From: Curvibacter sp. GWA2_64_110
Lineage (GTDB): Bacteria; Pseudomonadota; Gammaproteobacteria; Burkholderiales; Burkholderiaceae_C
Direction: 5' to 3'
Assembly (NCBI GenBank): GCA_001797315.1
Contig: MGPC01000035.1
Location: 1 to 64,000, forward strand
DNA length: 64,000 nucleotides
This document shows, piece by piece, positions 36,289 to 44,691 of the stretch (positions are counted from its first letter, which is position 1; each line of letters starts with the position of its first letter). The position numbers and the translations under genes were made by a program. The notes under the pieces were generated by a model, which saw nothing but the letters and a program-made list of their open reading frames with translations, was not told the DNA's origin and did no database searches.

Positions 36289-37412
36289 CGCTCCCGGCGC
36301 GCCTTGACCGCGCCGGACAGGATTTCCAGCACTTCCAGCGAGTCGTCCCAGCCCAGACAGGCATCGGTGATGCTTTTGCCGTATTCCAGATTGCAGGCAT
36401 CGTCCTTGCCCGGCGTGAACTTCTGCGCGCCGGCATGCAGGTGGCTCTCCACCATCACGCCGAAGATATGGCGCGAACCGCCTGCCATCTGGGCCGCAAT
36501 GTCGCGCGCCACATCGAGCTGCTTCTCATGCTGCTTGCTGCTGTTGGCATGGCTGCAGTCCACCATCAGGGTGGCCGGCAATTTGGATGCGGCCAGCTCC
36601 TTGCACGCGGCCTCGACACTGGCAGCGTCGTAGTTCGGCGCCTTGCCGCCACGCAGGATGACGTGGCAGTCCTTGTTGCCGTTGGTCTGCACGATGGCGA
36701 CCTTGCCGTTCTTGTGCACCGACAGGAAGTGGTGGCCGCGCGCGGCCGCCTGGATGGCGTCGGTGGCAATCCGGATGTTGCCGTCGGTGCCGTTCTTGAA
36801 GCCGATCGGGGCCGACAGGCCGGAGGCCAGTTCGCGGTGCACCTGGCTCTCGGTGGTGCGCGCGCCGATGGCGCCCCAGGAGATCAGGTCGCCGATGTAC
36901 TGCGGCGAGATCACGTCGAGGAACTCGCTGCCGGCCGGCAGGCCCAGGCGATTGATCTCGATCAGCAGCTGGCGCGCAATGCGCAGGCCCTCGTCAATGC
37001 GGTAGCTCTCATCCAGGTAGGGGTCGTTGATCAGGCCCTTCCAGCCCACCGTGGTGCGCGGCTTCTCGAAGTAGACGCGCATCACGATCTCCAGCGTGTC
37101 CTTGTATTTTTCGCGCTGCGCCTTCAGGCGGCGGGCATATTCGAGCGCGGCGGCCGGGTCGTGGATGGAGCACGGGCCGATGACCACCAGCAGGCGGTCG
37201 TCCTTGCCGGCCATGATGTTGTGGATGCTGTGGCGGGTGTGGGAGATCAGGCTCTCCACGGGCGTTCCCTCGATGGGGAAAAAGCGGATCAGATGTTCGG
37301 GCGGAGGCAACACAGTGATGTCCTTGATACGTTCGTCGTCGGTGCGGCTGGTCTTGTCACCGGGATGCGCATACCAGGCATCGGTACTGGTGGGTTGTGC
37401 TTTGGCAGTCAT
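36285..37412 (-). CDS. aroG: 3-deoxy-7-phosphoheptulonate (DAHP) synthase, type I alpha (AroG family)
   Basis: First committed step of aromatic amino acid synthesis: PEP plus erythrose-4-phosphate. 375 residues, slightly longer than E. coli AroG. Conserved: LLVVIGPCSIHDPAAALEYA, MRVYFEKPRTTVGWKGLIND, the metal ligand region LMVDCSHANSSKQ and GVMVESHLHAGAQ. AAGGAG precedes the ATG. Immediately upstream is a transcription attenuator with an aromatic-rich leader peptide, so expression should rise when charged Phe/Tyr (and Trp) tRNAs are scarce. Which aromatic amino acid inhibits the enzyme is not evident. Confidence 0.97.
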   Translation of the reverse strand: MTAKAQPTSTDAWYAHPGDKTSRTDDERIKDITVLPPPEHLIRFFPIEGTPVESLISHTRHSIHNIMAGKDDRLLVVIGPCSIHDPAAALEYARRLKAQREKYKDTLEIVMRVYFEKPRTTVGWKGLINDPYLDESYRIDEGLRIARQLLIEINRLGLPAGSEFLDVISPQYIGDLISWGAIGARTTESQVHRELASGLSAPIGFKNGTDGNIRIATDAIQAAARGHHFLSVHKNGKVAIVQTNGNKDCHVILRGGKAPNYDAASVEAACKELAASKLPATLMVDCSHANSSKQHEKQLDVARDIAAQMAGGSRHIFGVMVESHLHAGAQKFTPGKDDACNLEYGKSITDACLGWDDSLEVLEILSGAVKARRER

Positions 37413-37454
37413 CGTGTCGCTCCTTGTGCTCGGGATTTGCTGTGTGATCCGGTC

Positions 37455-37485
37455 AAAAAAAAACCGCCGGACTGGCCGGCGGTTT
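37455..37485 (-). terminator. Attenuator terminator upstream of aroG
   Basis: On the minus strand AAACCGCCGG-CCAGT-CCGGCGGTTT continues into a run of nine T, 43 bases before the aroG ATG. Its upstream arm (CCGCCGG) can instead pair with TCGGCGG at 37531-37537 in the leader peptide's Val-Gly-Gly codons (six Watson-Crick pairs plus one G-U). This is the antiterminator expected for a ribosome-stalling attenuator. Confidence 0.88.
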
Positions 37486-37517
37486 GGTGGAATTCGGTAC
37501 GTTTCTTGTGGGTACGT

Positions 37518-37589
37518 TCAGAACTCTCTTCCGCCGACGGCGCTTGAGAACCAAAAATAGCCAAAAAAGTAGGAACGGGTCGAAACCAT
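37518..37589 (-). CDS. Aromatic-rich leader peptide of the aroG attenuator (23 aa)
   Basis: MVSTRSYFFGYFWFSSAVGG-REF. Seven of the eight residues 7-14 are aromatic (Y F F G Y F W F): two Tyr, four Phe and one Trp. It ends 33 bases upstream of the terminator stem. Ribosome stalling on these codons would leave the downstream GTCGGCGG segment free to form the antiterminator, allowing aroG transcription. No Shine-Dalgarno is visible. A TATATT (37596-37601) just upstream would place the transcription start at or near the ATG, so translation may be leaderless. Too short for the ORF track on its own. Confidence 0.85.
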   Translation of the reverse strand: MVSTRSYFFGYFWFSSAVGGREF

Positions 37590-37595
37590 GGCTGC

Positions 37596-37601
37596 AATAT
37601 A
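37596..37601 (-). promoter_or_regulatory. Candidate -10 element of the aroG leader
   Basis: TATATT on the minus strand, 6 bases upstream of the leader ATG. No good -35 is visible at 17 bp; it would fall in the CACTGG region. Confidence 0.4.
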
Positions 37602-37648
37602 GCACAGGTCCAGGCCAGTGGATCCGCCGCACATCACGCAACACGGAC

Positions 37649-37766
37649 GCATGAAACGATCTAAGCGGGAAACGCCGTGGAACCGGCTAGGCCGGGCCAC
37701 TGGCGTTGCACCCTGCAAGGGGCGTGGCGAAATGACACGCAGTGCATGGAGCCTGGGGGTGTTTCA
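37649..37766 (-). repeat. Dispersed 120-bp repeat, copy L2 (inverted relative to L1)
   Basis: The reverse complement matches L1 (10449-10570) almost end to end, from TGAAACACCCC through CTTGCAGGG-GCAACGCCAGTGG and CCGGTTCCACGGCGTT to CGTTTCATGCGTC. It fills the tldD-aroG leader gap, ending 3 bases before the tldD stop. Same inverted-repeat pattern as L1. Confidence 0.75.
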
Positions 37767-37768
37767 CC

Positions 37769-39229
<1,461 letters not shown>

Positions 39230-39273
39230 GGTTTCATTTTAGGCCGCGGCGATCCCCCGCCGCGACGTGGGGG

Positions 39274-40167
39274 CTAGCGGCGGTGGTCTTCGAGCCACTG
39301 CAGCACGGCGGCATCATCCAGTTCGGCCAGGCCGGCGGCGCTGGCATGGGCAAACACGGCCGCCGCCGCCGCACCCAAGGGCCCGTCAAAACCGGCTGCA
39401 GCCGCCGCCTGCACGGCCAGCCGCGTGTCCTTCTCCAGCAGCGTCATGTGGGCACGCGGCGCATAGTCGCCGGCAATGGCGCGGCGCATGCGGTCGGCGC
39501 CGATCCAGCTCTGGCCGCTGGACTGCTCGATCACATCGAGCGTGCGTTCGGCGTCCAGGCCCATGGCGCGCGCCATGGCCAGCACCTCGGCCGCCCCCAC
39601 CAGGTTGATGCCGGCGAGCAGGTTGTTGACCAGCTTGGTGCGTGCGCCGTCGCCCACGCGCCCGCTGATGCGAAACACCCGGGACGACAGGGCCGTGAGC
39701 AAGGGCGCAAAGCGCTGGTACACGTCCTCGGCGCCGGCCACCATCAGGCTCATGCTGCCGTCGCGCGCCCGGGCCGGGCCGCCCGACATCGGCGCATCGA
39801 GCACCGCCAGGCCGCGCTCGGCCAGCCGTTGCGCCAGCGACTCGGTGTCTTCGGGCGCGATGGTCGGGCACAGCAGCACCAGTTGACCGGGCTGCATCAC
39901 GGCGGCGGCCCCGTCCGGGCCGAATAGCACCTGCTCGCATTCGGCGGCATCGACCACGCAGACAATGACCGCTACAGAATTGATAGCTGCCTGCGAAGCA
40001 CTATCGCAGCCCAGAGCCCCCAATGACTCCAGATCGCGAACCCGCCGCGGCACCACGTCGCACACATGCACTGGCCAGCCGCGCGCCAGCAGATTGGTCG
40101 CCATGGCGCCGCCCATGTTGCCGACGCCGATCACGGCAACCGGAAATTTTTCCGGCGACGCCGTCAT
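39274..40167 (-). CDS. NAD(P)-dependent beta-hydroxyacid dehydrogenase (3-hydroxyisobutyrate dehydrogenase-like)
   Basis: 297 residues from the ATG that overlaps the rodA stop (ATGA); the 551-aa tracked ORF extends through rodA in another frame. Rossmann motif VAVIGVGNMGGAMATNLLARG at the N-terminus; substrate-binding DAPMSGGPARARDGSM; catalytic Lys in GARTKLVNNLLAGINL. Could act on 3-hydroxyisobutyrate, tartronate semialdehyde or a related acid; the substrate is not determinable. Residues about 57-66 (SASQAAINSV) are encoded by an AGCTAT-type repeat (R4). Confidence 0.92.
   Translation of the reverse strand: MTASPEKFPVAVIGVGNMGGAMATNLLARGWPVHVCDVVPRRVRDLESLGALGCDSASQAAINSVAVIVCVVDAAECEQVLFGPDGAAAVMQPGQLVLLCPTIAPEDTESLAQRLAERGLAVLDAPMSGGPARARDGSMSLMVAGAEDVYQRFAPLLTALSSRVFRISGRVGDGARTKLVNNLLAGINLVGAAEVLAMARAMGLDAERTLDVIEQSSGQSWIGADRMRRAIAGDYAPRAHMTLLEKDTRLAVQAAAAAGFDGPLGAAAAAVFAHASAAGLAELDDAAVLQWLEDHRR
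39971..39999 (+). repeat. AGCTAT-type repeat inside the dehydrogenase gene, copy R4
   Basis: GCTACAGAATTGATAGCTGC-CTGCGAAGC. It matches the reverse complement of 45850-45877 at about 20 of 28 positions. It is in frame with the gene and falls in a loop region after the second Rossmann strand. Confidence 0.5.
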
Positions 40168-41318
40168 GACTGGACCAGGCGCTTGGATTTGGCGATCGAC
40201 ATCAGGATGCCCAGGCCCAGGCCCAGGGTCACCATGGCGGTGCCGCCGTAGCTGATGAAGGGCAGCGGCACGCCCACCACCGGCAGGATGCCGCTGACCA
40301 TGCCCATGTTGACGAAAGCATAGGTGAAGAAGATGAGCGTGATGCTGCCGGCCAGCAGGCGCGCGAACAGCGTCGGCGCCTCCAGCGCAATGGCCAGGCC
40401 GCGCAGAACCAGGAAGATGAAGCCGCCGATCAGCAGCAGGTTGCCGAGCAGGCCGAATTCCTCGGAGAAGGCGGCGAAGATGAAGTCGGTGGTGCGCTCG
40501 GGAATGAACTCCAGGTGGGTCTGCGTGCCCTGCATAAAACCCTTGCCGAGCACGCCGCCCGAGCCGATGGCGATCATGCCCTGGATGATGTGGAAGCCCT
40601 TGCCCAGCGGGTCGCGCGAGGGATCGAGCAGGGTACAGATGCGCTGCTGCTGGTAGTCGTGCAGCACCGGCCAGCGCACGCCGTCGGCGCACAGCCTCGG
40701 TTCGAAGAAGATCACCAGGACAATCCCCACCACACCCAGCAGCACCGGCGGAATGATGAGTTTCCAGCTCAGGCCGGCAAAGAAGATCACCGACAGGCCG
40801 GCGGCCAGCACCAGGATGGCCGTACCCAGGTCGGGCTGCTTGACGATCAGCCCCACCGGCACCGCCAGCAGTGCGCCGGCCACCAGGAAGTCCAGCGGAC
40901 GCAACTGGCCCTCGCGTTTCTGGAACCACCAGGCCAGCATCAGCGGCATGGCGATCTTGAGGATTTCGCTGGGCTGGATGATGACGCCCACATTGACCCA
41001 GCGCTTGGCGCCTTTTTTGGTGATGCCGAACACCGCCACCGCGATCAGCAGGGTCACGCCCAGCACATACAGCGGCACGGCAAACGCCATGAGCCGCTGC
41101 GGCGGGATCTGCGCCACCACGAACATGATGAACCCGGCGATCAGCATGTTGCGGCTGTGGTCCAGAAAGCGCGTGCCGTGGTCGTAGCCCGAAGAGAACA
41201 TGGTCAGCAGGCCCGCACAGGCCAGCAGGAACACGGCAAACGCCAGCGGACCGTCGAAGCCTCGGAACAGAGGCATCATCCGCTGCGGCAGGGAAGGTCT
41301 TTCAAATACGACGGCCAT
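40164..41318 (-). CDS. rodA: Rod shape-determining protein RodA (SEDS peptidoglycan polymerase)
   Basis: 384 residues, about ten transmembrane helices. SEDS features: WVNVGVIIQPSEILKIAMPL, KQPDLGTAILVLAAGLSVIF with the catalytic Asp, and VPLPFISYGGTAMVTLGLG. It polymerises glycan strands in the elongasome with PBP2. It is the RodA rather than the FtsW of this genome: ftsW is in the dcw cluster at 60.7 kb. The usual upstream mrdA (PBP2) and mreBCD are absent here; a two-component system lies upstream instead. Confidence 0.95.
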   Translation of the reverse strand: MAVVFERPSLPQRMMPLFRGFDGPLAFAVFLLACAGLLTMFSSGYDHGTRFLDHSRNMLIAGFIMFVVAQIPPQRLMAFAVPLYVLGVTLLIAVAVFGITKKGAKRWVNVGVIIQPSEILKIAMPLMLAWWFQKREGQLRPLDFLVAGALLAVPVGLIVKQPDLGTAILVLAAGLSVIFFAGLSWKLIIPPVLLGVVGIVLVIFFEPRLCADGVRWPVLHDYQQQRICTLLDPSRDPLGKGFHIIQGMIAIGSGGVLGKGFMQGTQTHLEFIPERTTDFIFAAFSEEFGLLGNLLLIGGFIFLVLRGLAIALEAPTLFARLLAGSITLIFFTYAFVNMGMVSGILPVVGVPLPFISYGGTAMVTLGLGLGILMSIAKSKRLVQS

Positions 41319-41353
41319 GCGCCATTATCCTGCGACTGGCACGCCGCTGCCGG

Positions 41354-43192
41354 TCAGTCCAGCACGATTTCCACCACCGTGCAGCCCGGCGCGCTGACGA
41401 TGCCCAGCCGCGCCCCGATGGCAGCGGCGCGCTCGCGCAGCGAACTCAAGCCCCGGCGCTGCACGCGCGCCGGGTCGAAGCCGCGGCCGTTGTCGATCAC
41501 GCGCAGCTGCGCGCCGCCGCCGGGCAGGGCGCGCAGTTCGATGCGCAGCACGCTGGCCTGCGCGTGCTGCAGCACGTTGGACAACGCCTCGAACACCATG
41601 AACTGCAGCTGGCGCATGGCCTTGGCGTCGAGTCGCAGCAGCGGCGGCAGCAGGTCCACGTCCCATTGCAGCTCGATGTCGGAGGCCTTGAACCGCGGTT
41701 CCAGCCGGTAGCGCAGATTGGCCAGCAGCGCCGTGAGATCCCCCGGGGCCAGGTTCATGGCGTCGATCGAGAGCTTGAGCTGGTCGAGCGAGTCGCGCAG
41801 CGTCTGCAGCAACTGGTCGGTGCTGGCCTTGCCCGACTGCAGCTGCCGGATGGCGGCGCTGATGTGCGAGCCCACGCCGTCGTGCATGTCGCGCAGGATG
41901 CGCGTACGCTCGGCGGCGCGCTCCTGTTCGCGTGCCAGCTGTTCCAACTGGCGGTAGCTGGCCGCCAGCGCCCGCTCCTTTTCCTGCACCTTGGCTGCCA
42001 TGTTGGCCATCAGGTCGCGCGCCTGGGCGCTGGCCTCGCGAAAGCGCGTGATCACGATGTAACCGAGCGCCAGGCCGAACAGCACCGAGGAATAACGCAT
42101 CCAGGACACTTCGCCGAAGTTGTCGCCGGCACGGATCACCAGCCAGTCGCGAAAGCCCACCAGCACATTGAACACCCCGGCGGCCGCCACCAGCATCCGC
42201 TCGGTGGTCGGCCGCCGCAGCGCCGACCAGACGTAAAGCACGCCGTAGCCGATGAAGAGAAAGCTGGCAAAGCCGTACCAGACCGTCAGGTACCGGTCGG
42301 CATGCCGGCTCAAGGCCCAGTACGCCACGGGGGCCGAGGTCAGAAACAGGCTTCCCAGCGCCAGCCGCACCCAGCGCATGCTCGCATGCCGGTGCCAGCC
42401 CATCACCTGGTGGCAAAACAGCGCGGCACAACAGATCCAGCCGGCATAGGCCACGGTCTGCAGCACGCCCCACCAGGGCCAGGCCAGCGGCGGCTGGGTG
42501 ATGGCCGCATCGCTCAGGCGCAGCATCCAGCACAGCTCGGCCAGACCGGCACTGAGGTACAGCCCTTCGAGACGGCTGCCGCCGTCGCGCCCGGGTTCGG
42601 CCTGCGTCAGCCACAGCAGCAAGGCCAGCACGCCCACCACCAGACTGAAGACGGCCACGGCAATCGACCCCGTGACGCGCCAGCGGTAGTGCTGATTGAA
42701 CAGCTCGCGCACCTCATCCTCGGGACCGACCGTCACCCACGACAAGCCACCCCGGCGCCCGCCGTCGGCATGGATGATGATGCGGAACAGGTTGCTCTGG
42801 TGCAGCAGCTGGGCCGGAATCGGCACGTACTGCGGTGCCTTGGCATAGTCGGCCCCATTGGGGCTGCGCACATCGCCATAACGCGACAGCAGCATGCCGT
42901 TGAGCCAGATCTCCGCCGTGTTGCCCACGCGTGCGAAATTCACCGCATGGGGACCCGTCGGTTCGCTCGGCAACGTGAACGGGATTTCAAACACCGCCTG
43001 ACCCGGCTGCTGCTGGTGCACATGGTCCCAGTGGTAGGGCAGCGCCACCTCGCGCGGCGCACTCTCCCCCGGCAGCGTGGTGCTGACCCGGGCGGTCCGC
43101 AACTCCAGCAGCGCAGCCTGCGCAACAGGCAACAGGCAGCCCCACAGCAGCAACACCCGCAGCAGCCGGGCCAGCGCGGCCCCTTCAGGCAT
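41354..43192 (-). CDS. Sensor histidine kinase with 7TMR-DISM-like sensor (NarL-type, HisKA_3)
   Basis: 612 residues from the Met beginning MPEGAALARLL; the tracked ORF adds 24 residues. A signal peptide precedes a periplasmic beta-sandwich resembling 7TMR-DISM extracellular domains (VFEIPF..., NTAEIWLNGMLLSRYGD); seven hydrophobic helices follow at about residues 185-390; then a coiled coil, HisKA_3 with phospho-His in ILRDMHDGVGSHIS, and HATPase with VFEALSNVLQHAQA and IDNGRGFDP. The ATG lies 6 bases inside the response regulator's 3' end, so regulator and kinase are co-translated. Ligand unknown. Confidence 0.9.
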   Translation of the reverse strand: MPEGAALARLLRVLLLWGCLLPVAQAALLELRTARVSTTLPGESAPREVALPYHWDHVHQQQPGQAVFEIPFTLPSEPTGPHAVNFARVGNTAEIWLNGMLLSRYGDVRSPNGADYAKAPQYVPIPAQLLHQSNLFRIIIHADGGRRGGLSWVTVGPEDEVRELFNQHYRWRVTGSIAVAVFSLVVGVLALLLWLTQAEPGRDGGSRLEGLYLSAGLAELCWMLRLSDAAITQPPLAWPWWGVLQTVAYAGWICCAALFCHQVMGWHRHASMRWVRLALGSLFLTSAPVAYWALSRHADRYLTVWYGFASFLFIGYGVLYVWSALRRPTTERMLVAAAGVFNVLVGFRDWLVIRAGDNFGEVSWMRYSSVLFGLALGYIVITRFREASAQARDLMANMAAKVQEKERALAASYRQLEQLAREQERAAERTRILRDMHDGVGSHISAAIRQLQSGKASTDQLLQTLRDSLDQLKLSIDAMNLAPGDLTALLANLRYRLEPRFKASDIELQWDVDLLPPLLRLDAKAMRQLQFMVFEALSNVLQHAQASVLRIELRALPGGGAQLRVIDNGRGFDPARVQRRGLSSLRERAAAIGARLGIVSAPGCTVVEIVLD

Positions 43193-43895
43193 TCGGCGGC
43201 AGCAGGCCCAGGCGCGAGGCCTCGAACACTGCTTCGTTCTTGGAATGCACGGACAGCTTGGCATACAGGTTCTTGATGTGGGTCTGCACCGTGTGCACGC
43301 TCACCGCTTGCAGGCGCGCAATCTCGGCATAGGAAAAACCCCGCGCAATCAGGGCCAGCACCTCCTGCTCGCGCGGCGACAACAACGTGGGCGGCGGCTC
43401 GATCGCACCTTTTTTTATAGCACTTCCCGCAGATTCCACAAGGGCCCCAGCCGTTTTTTGCTTCGAACTTGCGTACTTGGCCAGCACCTTGCGCGCGATC
43501 ATGGGCGAGATCGGCGAGGCGCCGGCCTTCATCTCCAGGATGGTCTGCGCGATGTCGCCGGGCGCCGAGTCCTTGTGGATGTAGCCCAGGGCGCCGGCCT
43601 CGATGCTGGCCAGCACATTGTCCTCGTCGCCGAACATCGAAATCACCAGCGGTTCGCAGCGCGGGTGCAGTCCGACGGCGTGGCGGATCACTTCCAGCCC
43701 GCTGCCGTCGGGCAGGCCCAGGTCAACCAGCAGCACGTCAACGGTGTGGGCGCCGTCATCGAGCCAGGCGCGCGCCTCGGCCACCGAGCCCACGCTGCCG
43801 GCGAGCTGCAGCTCGGCGCAGCGCGACACGCTCGCCACAAAGAACTCCCGCATCTGCGGATCGTCCTCCACCACCAGTACACGCCACACTTGCAT
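43185..43895 (-). CDS. LuxR/NarL-family response regulator
   Basis: 236 residues from the Met beginning MQVWRVLVVEDDPQM; the tracked ORF adds 53 unsupported residues. Receiver domain with acidic pocket EDD and phospho-acceptor Asp58 (LLVDLGLPDGSG), and a C-terminal LuxR HTH (LLSPREQEVLALIARGFSYA, HTVQTHIKNLYAKLSV). The linker between them is unusually long (about residues 138-165) and coincides with a dispersed repeat (R6). Partner of the kinase gene that overlaps its 3' end. Targets unknown. Confidence 0.92.
   Translation of the reverse strand: MQVWRVLVVEDDPQMREFFVASVSRCAELQLAGSVGSVAEARAWLDDGAHTVDVLLVDLGLPDGSGLEVIRHAVGLHPRCEPLVISMFGDEDNVLASIEAGALGYIHKDSAPGDIAQTILEMKAGASPISPMIARKVLAKYASSKQKTAGALVESAGSAIKKGAIEPPPTLLSPREQEVLALIARGFSYAEIARLQAVSVHTVQTHIKNLYAKLSVHSKNEAVFEASRLGLLPPNA
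43409..43477 (+). repeat. Putative dispersed repeat forming the response-regulator linker, copy R6
   Basis: An AT-rich block (TTTTTTTATAGCACTTCCCG ... CCACAAGGGC ... CCGTTTTTTGCTTCGAA) unlike the surrounding high-GC coding DNA. It shares CCGTTTTTTG and an ACAAG-GC segment with the block in murG (59716-59773). Its layout resembles the Comamonadaceae short repeats. It is read in frame as the interdomain linker (ASSKQKTAGALVESAGSAIKK region). Confidence 0.45.
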
Positions 43896-44024
43896 CGCCA
43901 GGCATCCCCCTTGGCTGCGAGCATAGCCGCAGCTGCCGGTGCTGGCCATGCCGGTTCCTCCCATGTTCATGGGAGAGCATCCCGCATGGCCTACGATAGC
44001 CGCTGCACGATACAACCACCTGCC

Positions 44025-44609
44025 ATGGCCACCACCCACCTGCTCTACCTGCACGGCTTTCGCTCATCCCCCCGCTCGACCAAGGCGCAGCTGGTGCGCC
44101 AGCGCATCGAAGCGCAGCACCCCCAGGTGACGCTGTGGTGCCCGCAGCTGCCGCCCTCACCGCGCGAGGCCATGGCCTTGGTGATGCAGGGCATTGCCGG
44201 CTGGCCCCGCGACAAGATGGCGGTCGTGGGCTCGTCGCTCGGCGGCTTCTACGCCACCTGGGTGGCCGAGCAGACCGGCTGCCGCGCCGCCCTGCTCAAC
44301 CCGGCCGTGCACCCGGCACGCGACCTGGCCAGGTACATCGGCGAGCAGACCGCCTGGCACGACCCTGGCGAGCGCTTTTTCTTCCGTCCCGAGTTCGTCG
44401 ACGAACTGCATGCCCTGCACTGCCCGGCCGTCACCCGGCCCGAGCGCTACTACGCGCTGATTGCCAAGGGCGATGAAGTGCTCGACTGGCGCGAGATGAC
44501 GGGCCGCTACCCGGGCGCGCAGATCCGGCTGCTCGAAGGCAGCGACCACGCCATCAGCGAGTTTGCCGATTACCTGGACGAAGTGCTGACCTTTCTCGAC
44601 CTGAGCTGA
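44025..44609 (+). CDS. YqiA/YcfP-family alpha/beta-hydrolase (esterase)
   Basis: 194 residues from the ATG beginning MATTHLLYLHGFRSSPRSTK; the 510-aa tracked ORF is an open frame over the antisense of the response regulator. Alpha/beta-hydrolase features: LYLHGFRSSP oxyanion region, nucleophile elbow VVGSSLGGFYAT, acidic residue near IAKGDEVLDWREM and His in LEGSDHAISEFADY. E. coli YqiA is an esterase of unclear physiological substrate. Divergent from the two-component system, with its own promoter. Confidence 0.92.
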   Translation: MATTHLLYLHGFRSSPRSTKAQLVRQRIEAQHPQVTLWCPQLPPSPREAMALVMQGIAGWPRDKMAVVGSSLGGFYATWVAEQTGCRAALLNPAVHPARDLARYIGEQTAWHDPGERFFFRPEFVDELHALHCPAVTRPERYYALIAKGDEVLDWREMTGRYPGAQIRLLEGSDHAISEFADYLDEVLTFLDLS

Positions 44610-44691
44610 AAGGACACACCCCGGGCTGCCCAACGGGCGTGTCGCGACGCCTCTCCCCGCTCGCCATGAGGGGCATGGGACAATTGCACCC

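Noticed and set aside
40168-40929. N-terminal half of the 551-aa minus-strand ORF before the dehydrogenase
   Set aside because: Out-of-frame reading of rodA; the dehydrogenase begins at the ATG overlapping the rodA stop.
43077-44024. Upstream part of the 510-aa plus-strand ORF preceding the YqiA gene
   Set aside because: It is antisense to the LuxR regulator and kinase 5' end; homology to YqiA starts only at the Met at 44025.
44603-44680. Possible third copy of the L1/L2 repeat
   Set aside because: Only short similar stretches (ACACCCC..., GGGGCAT) can be aligned by eye; not enough to call it a copy.
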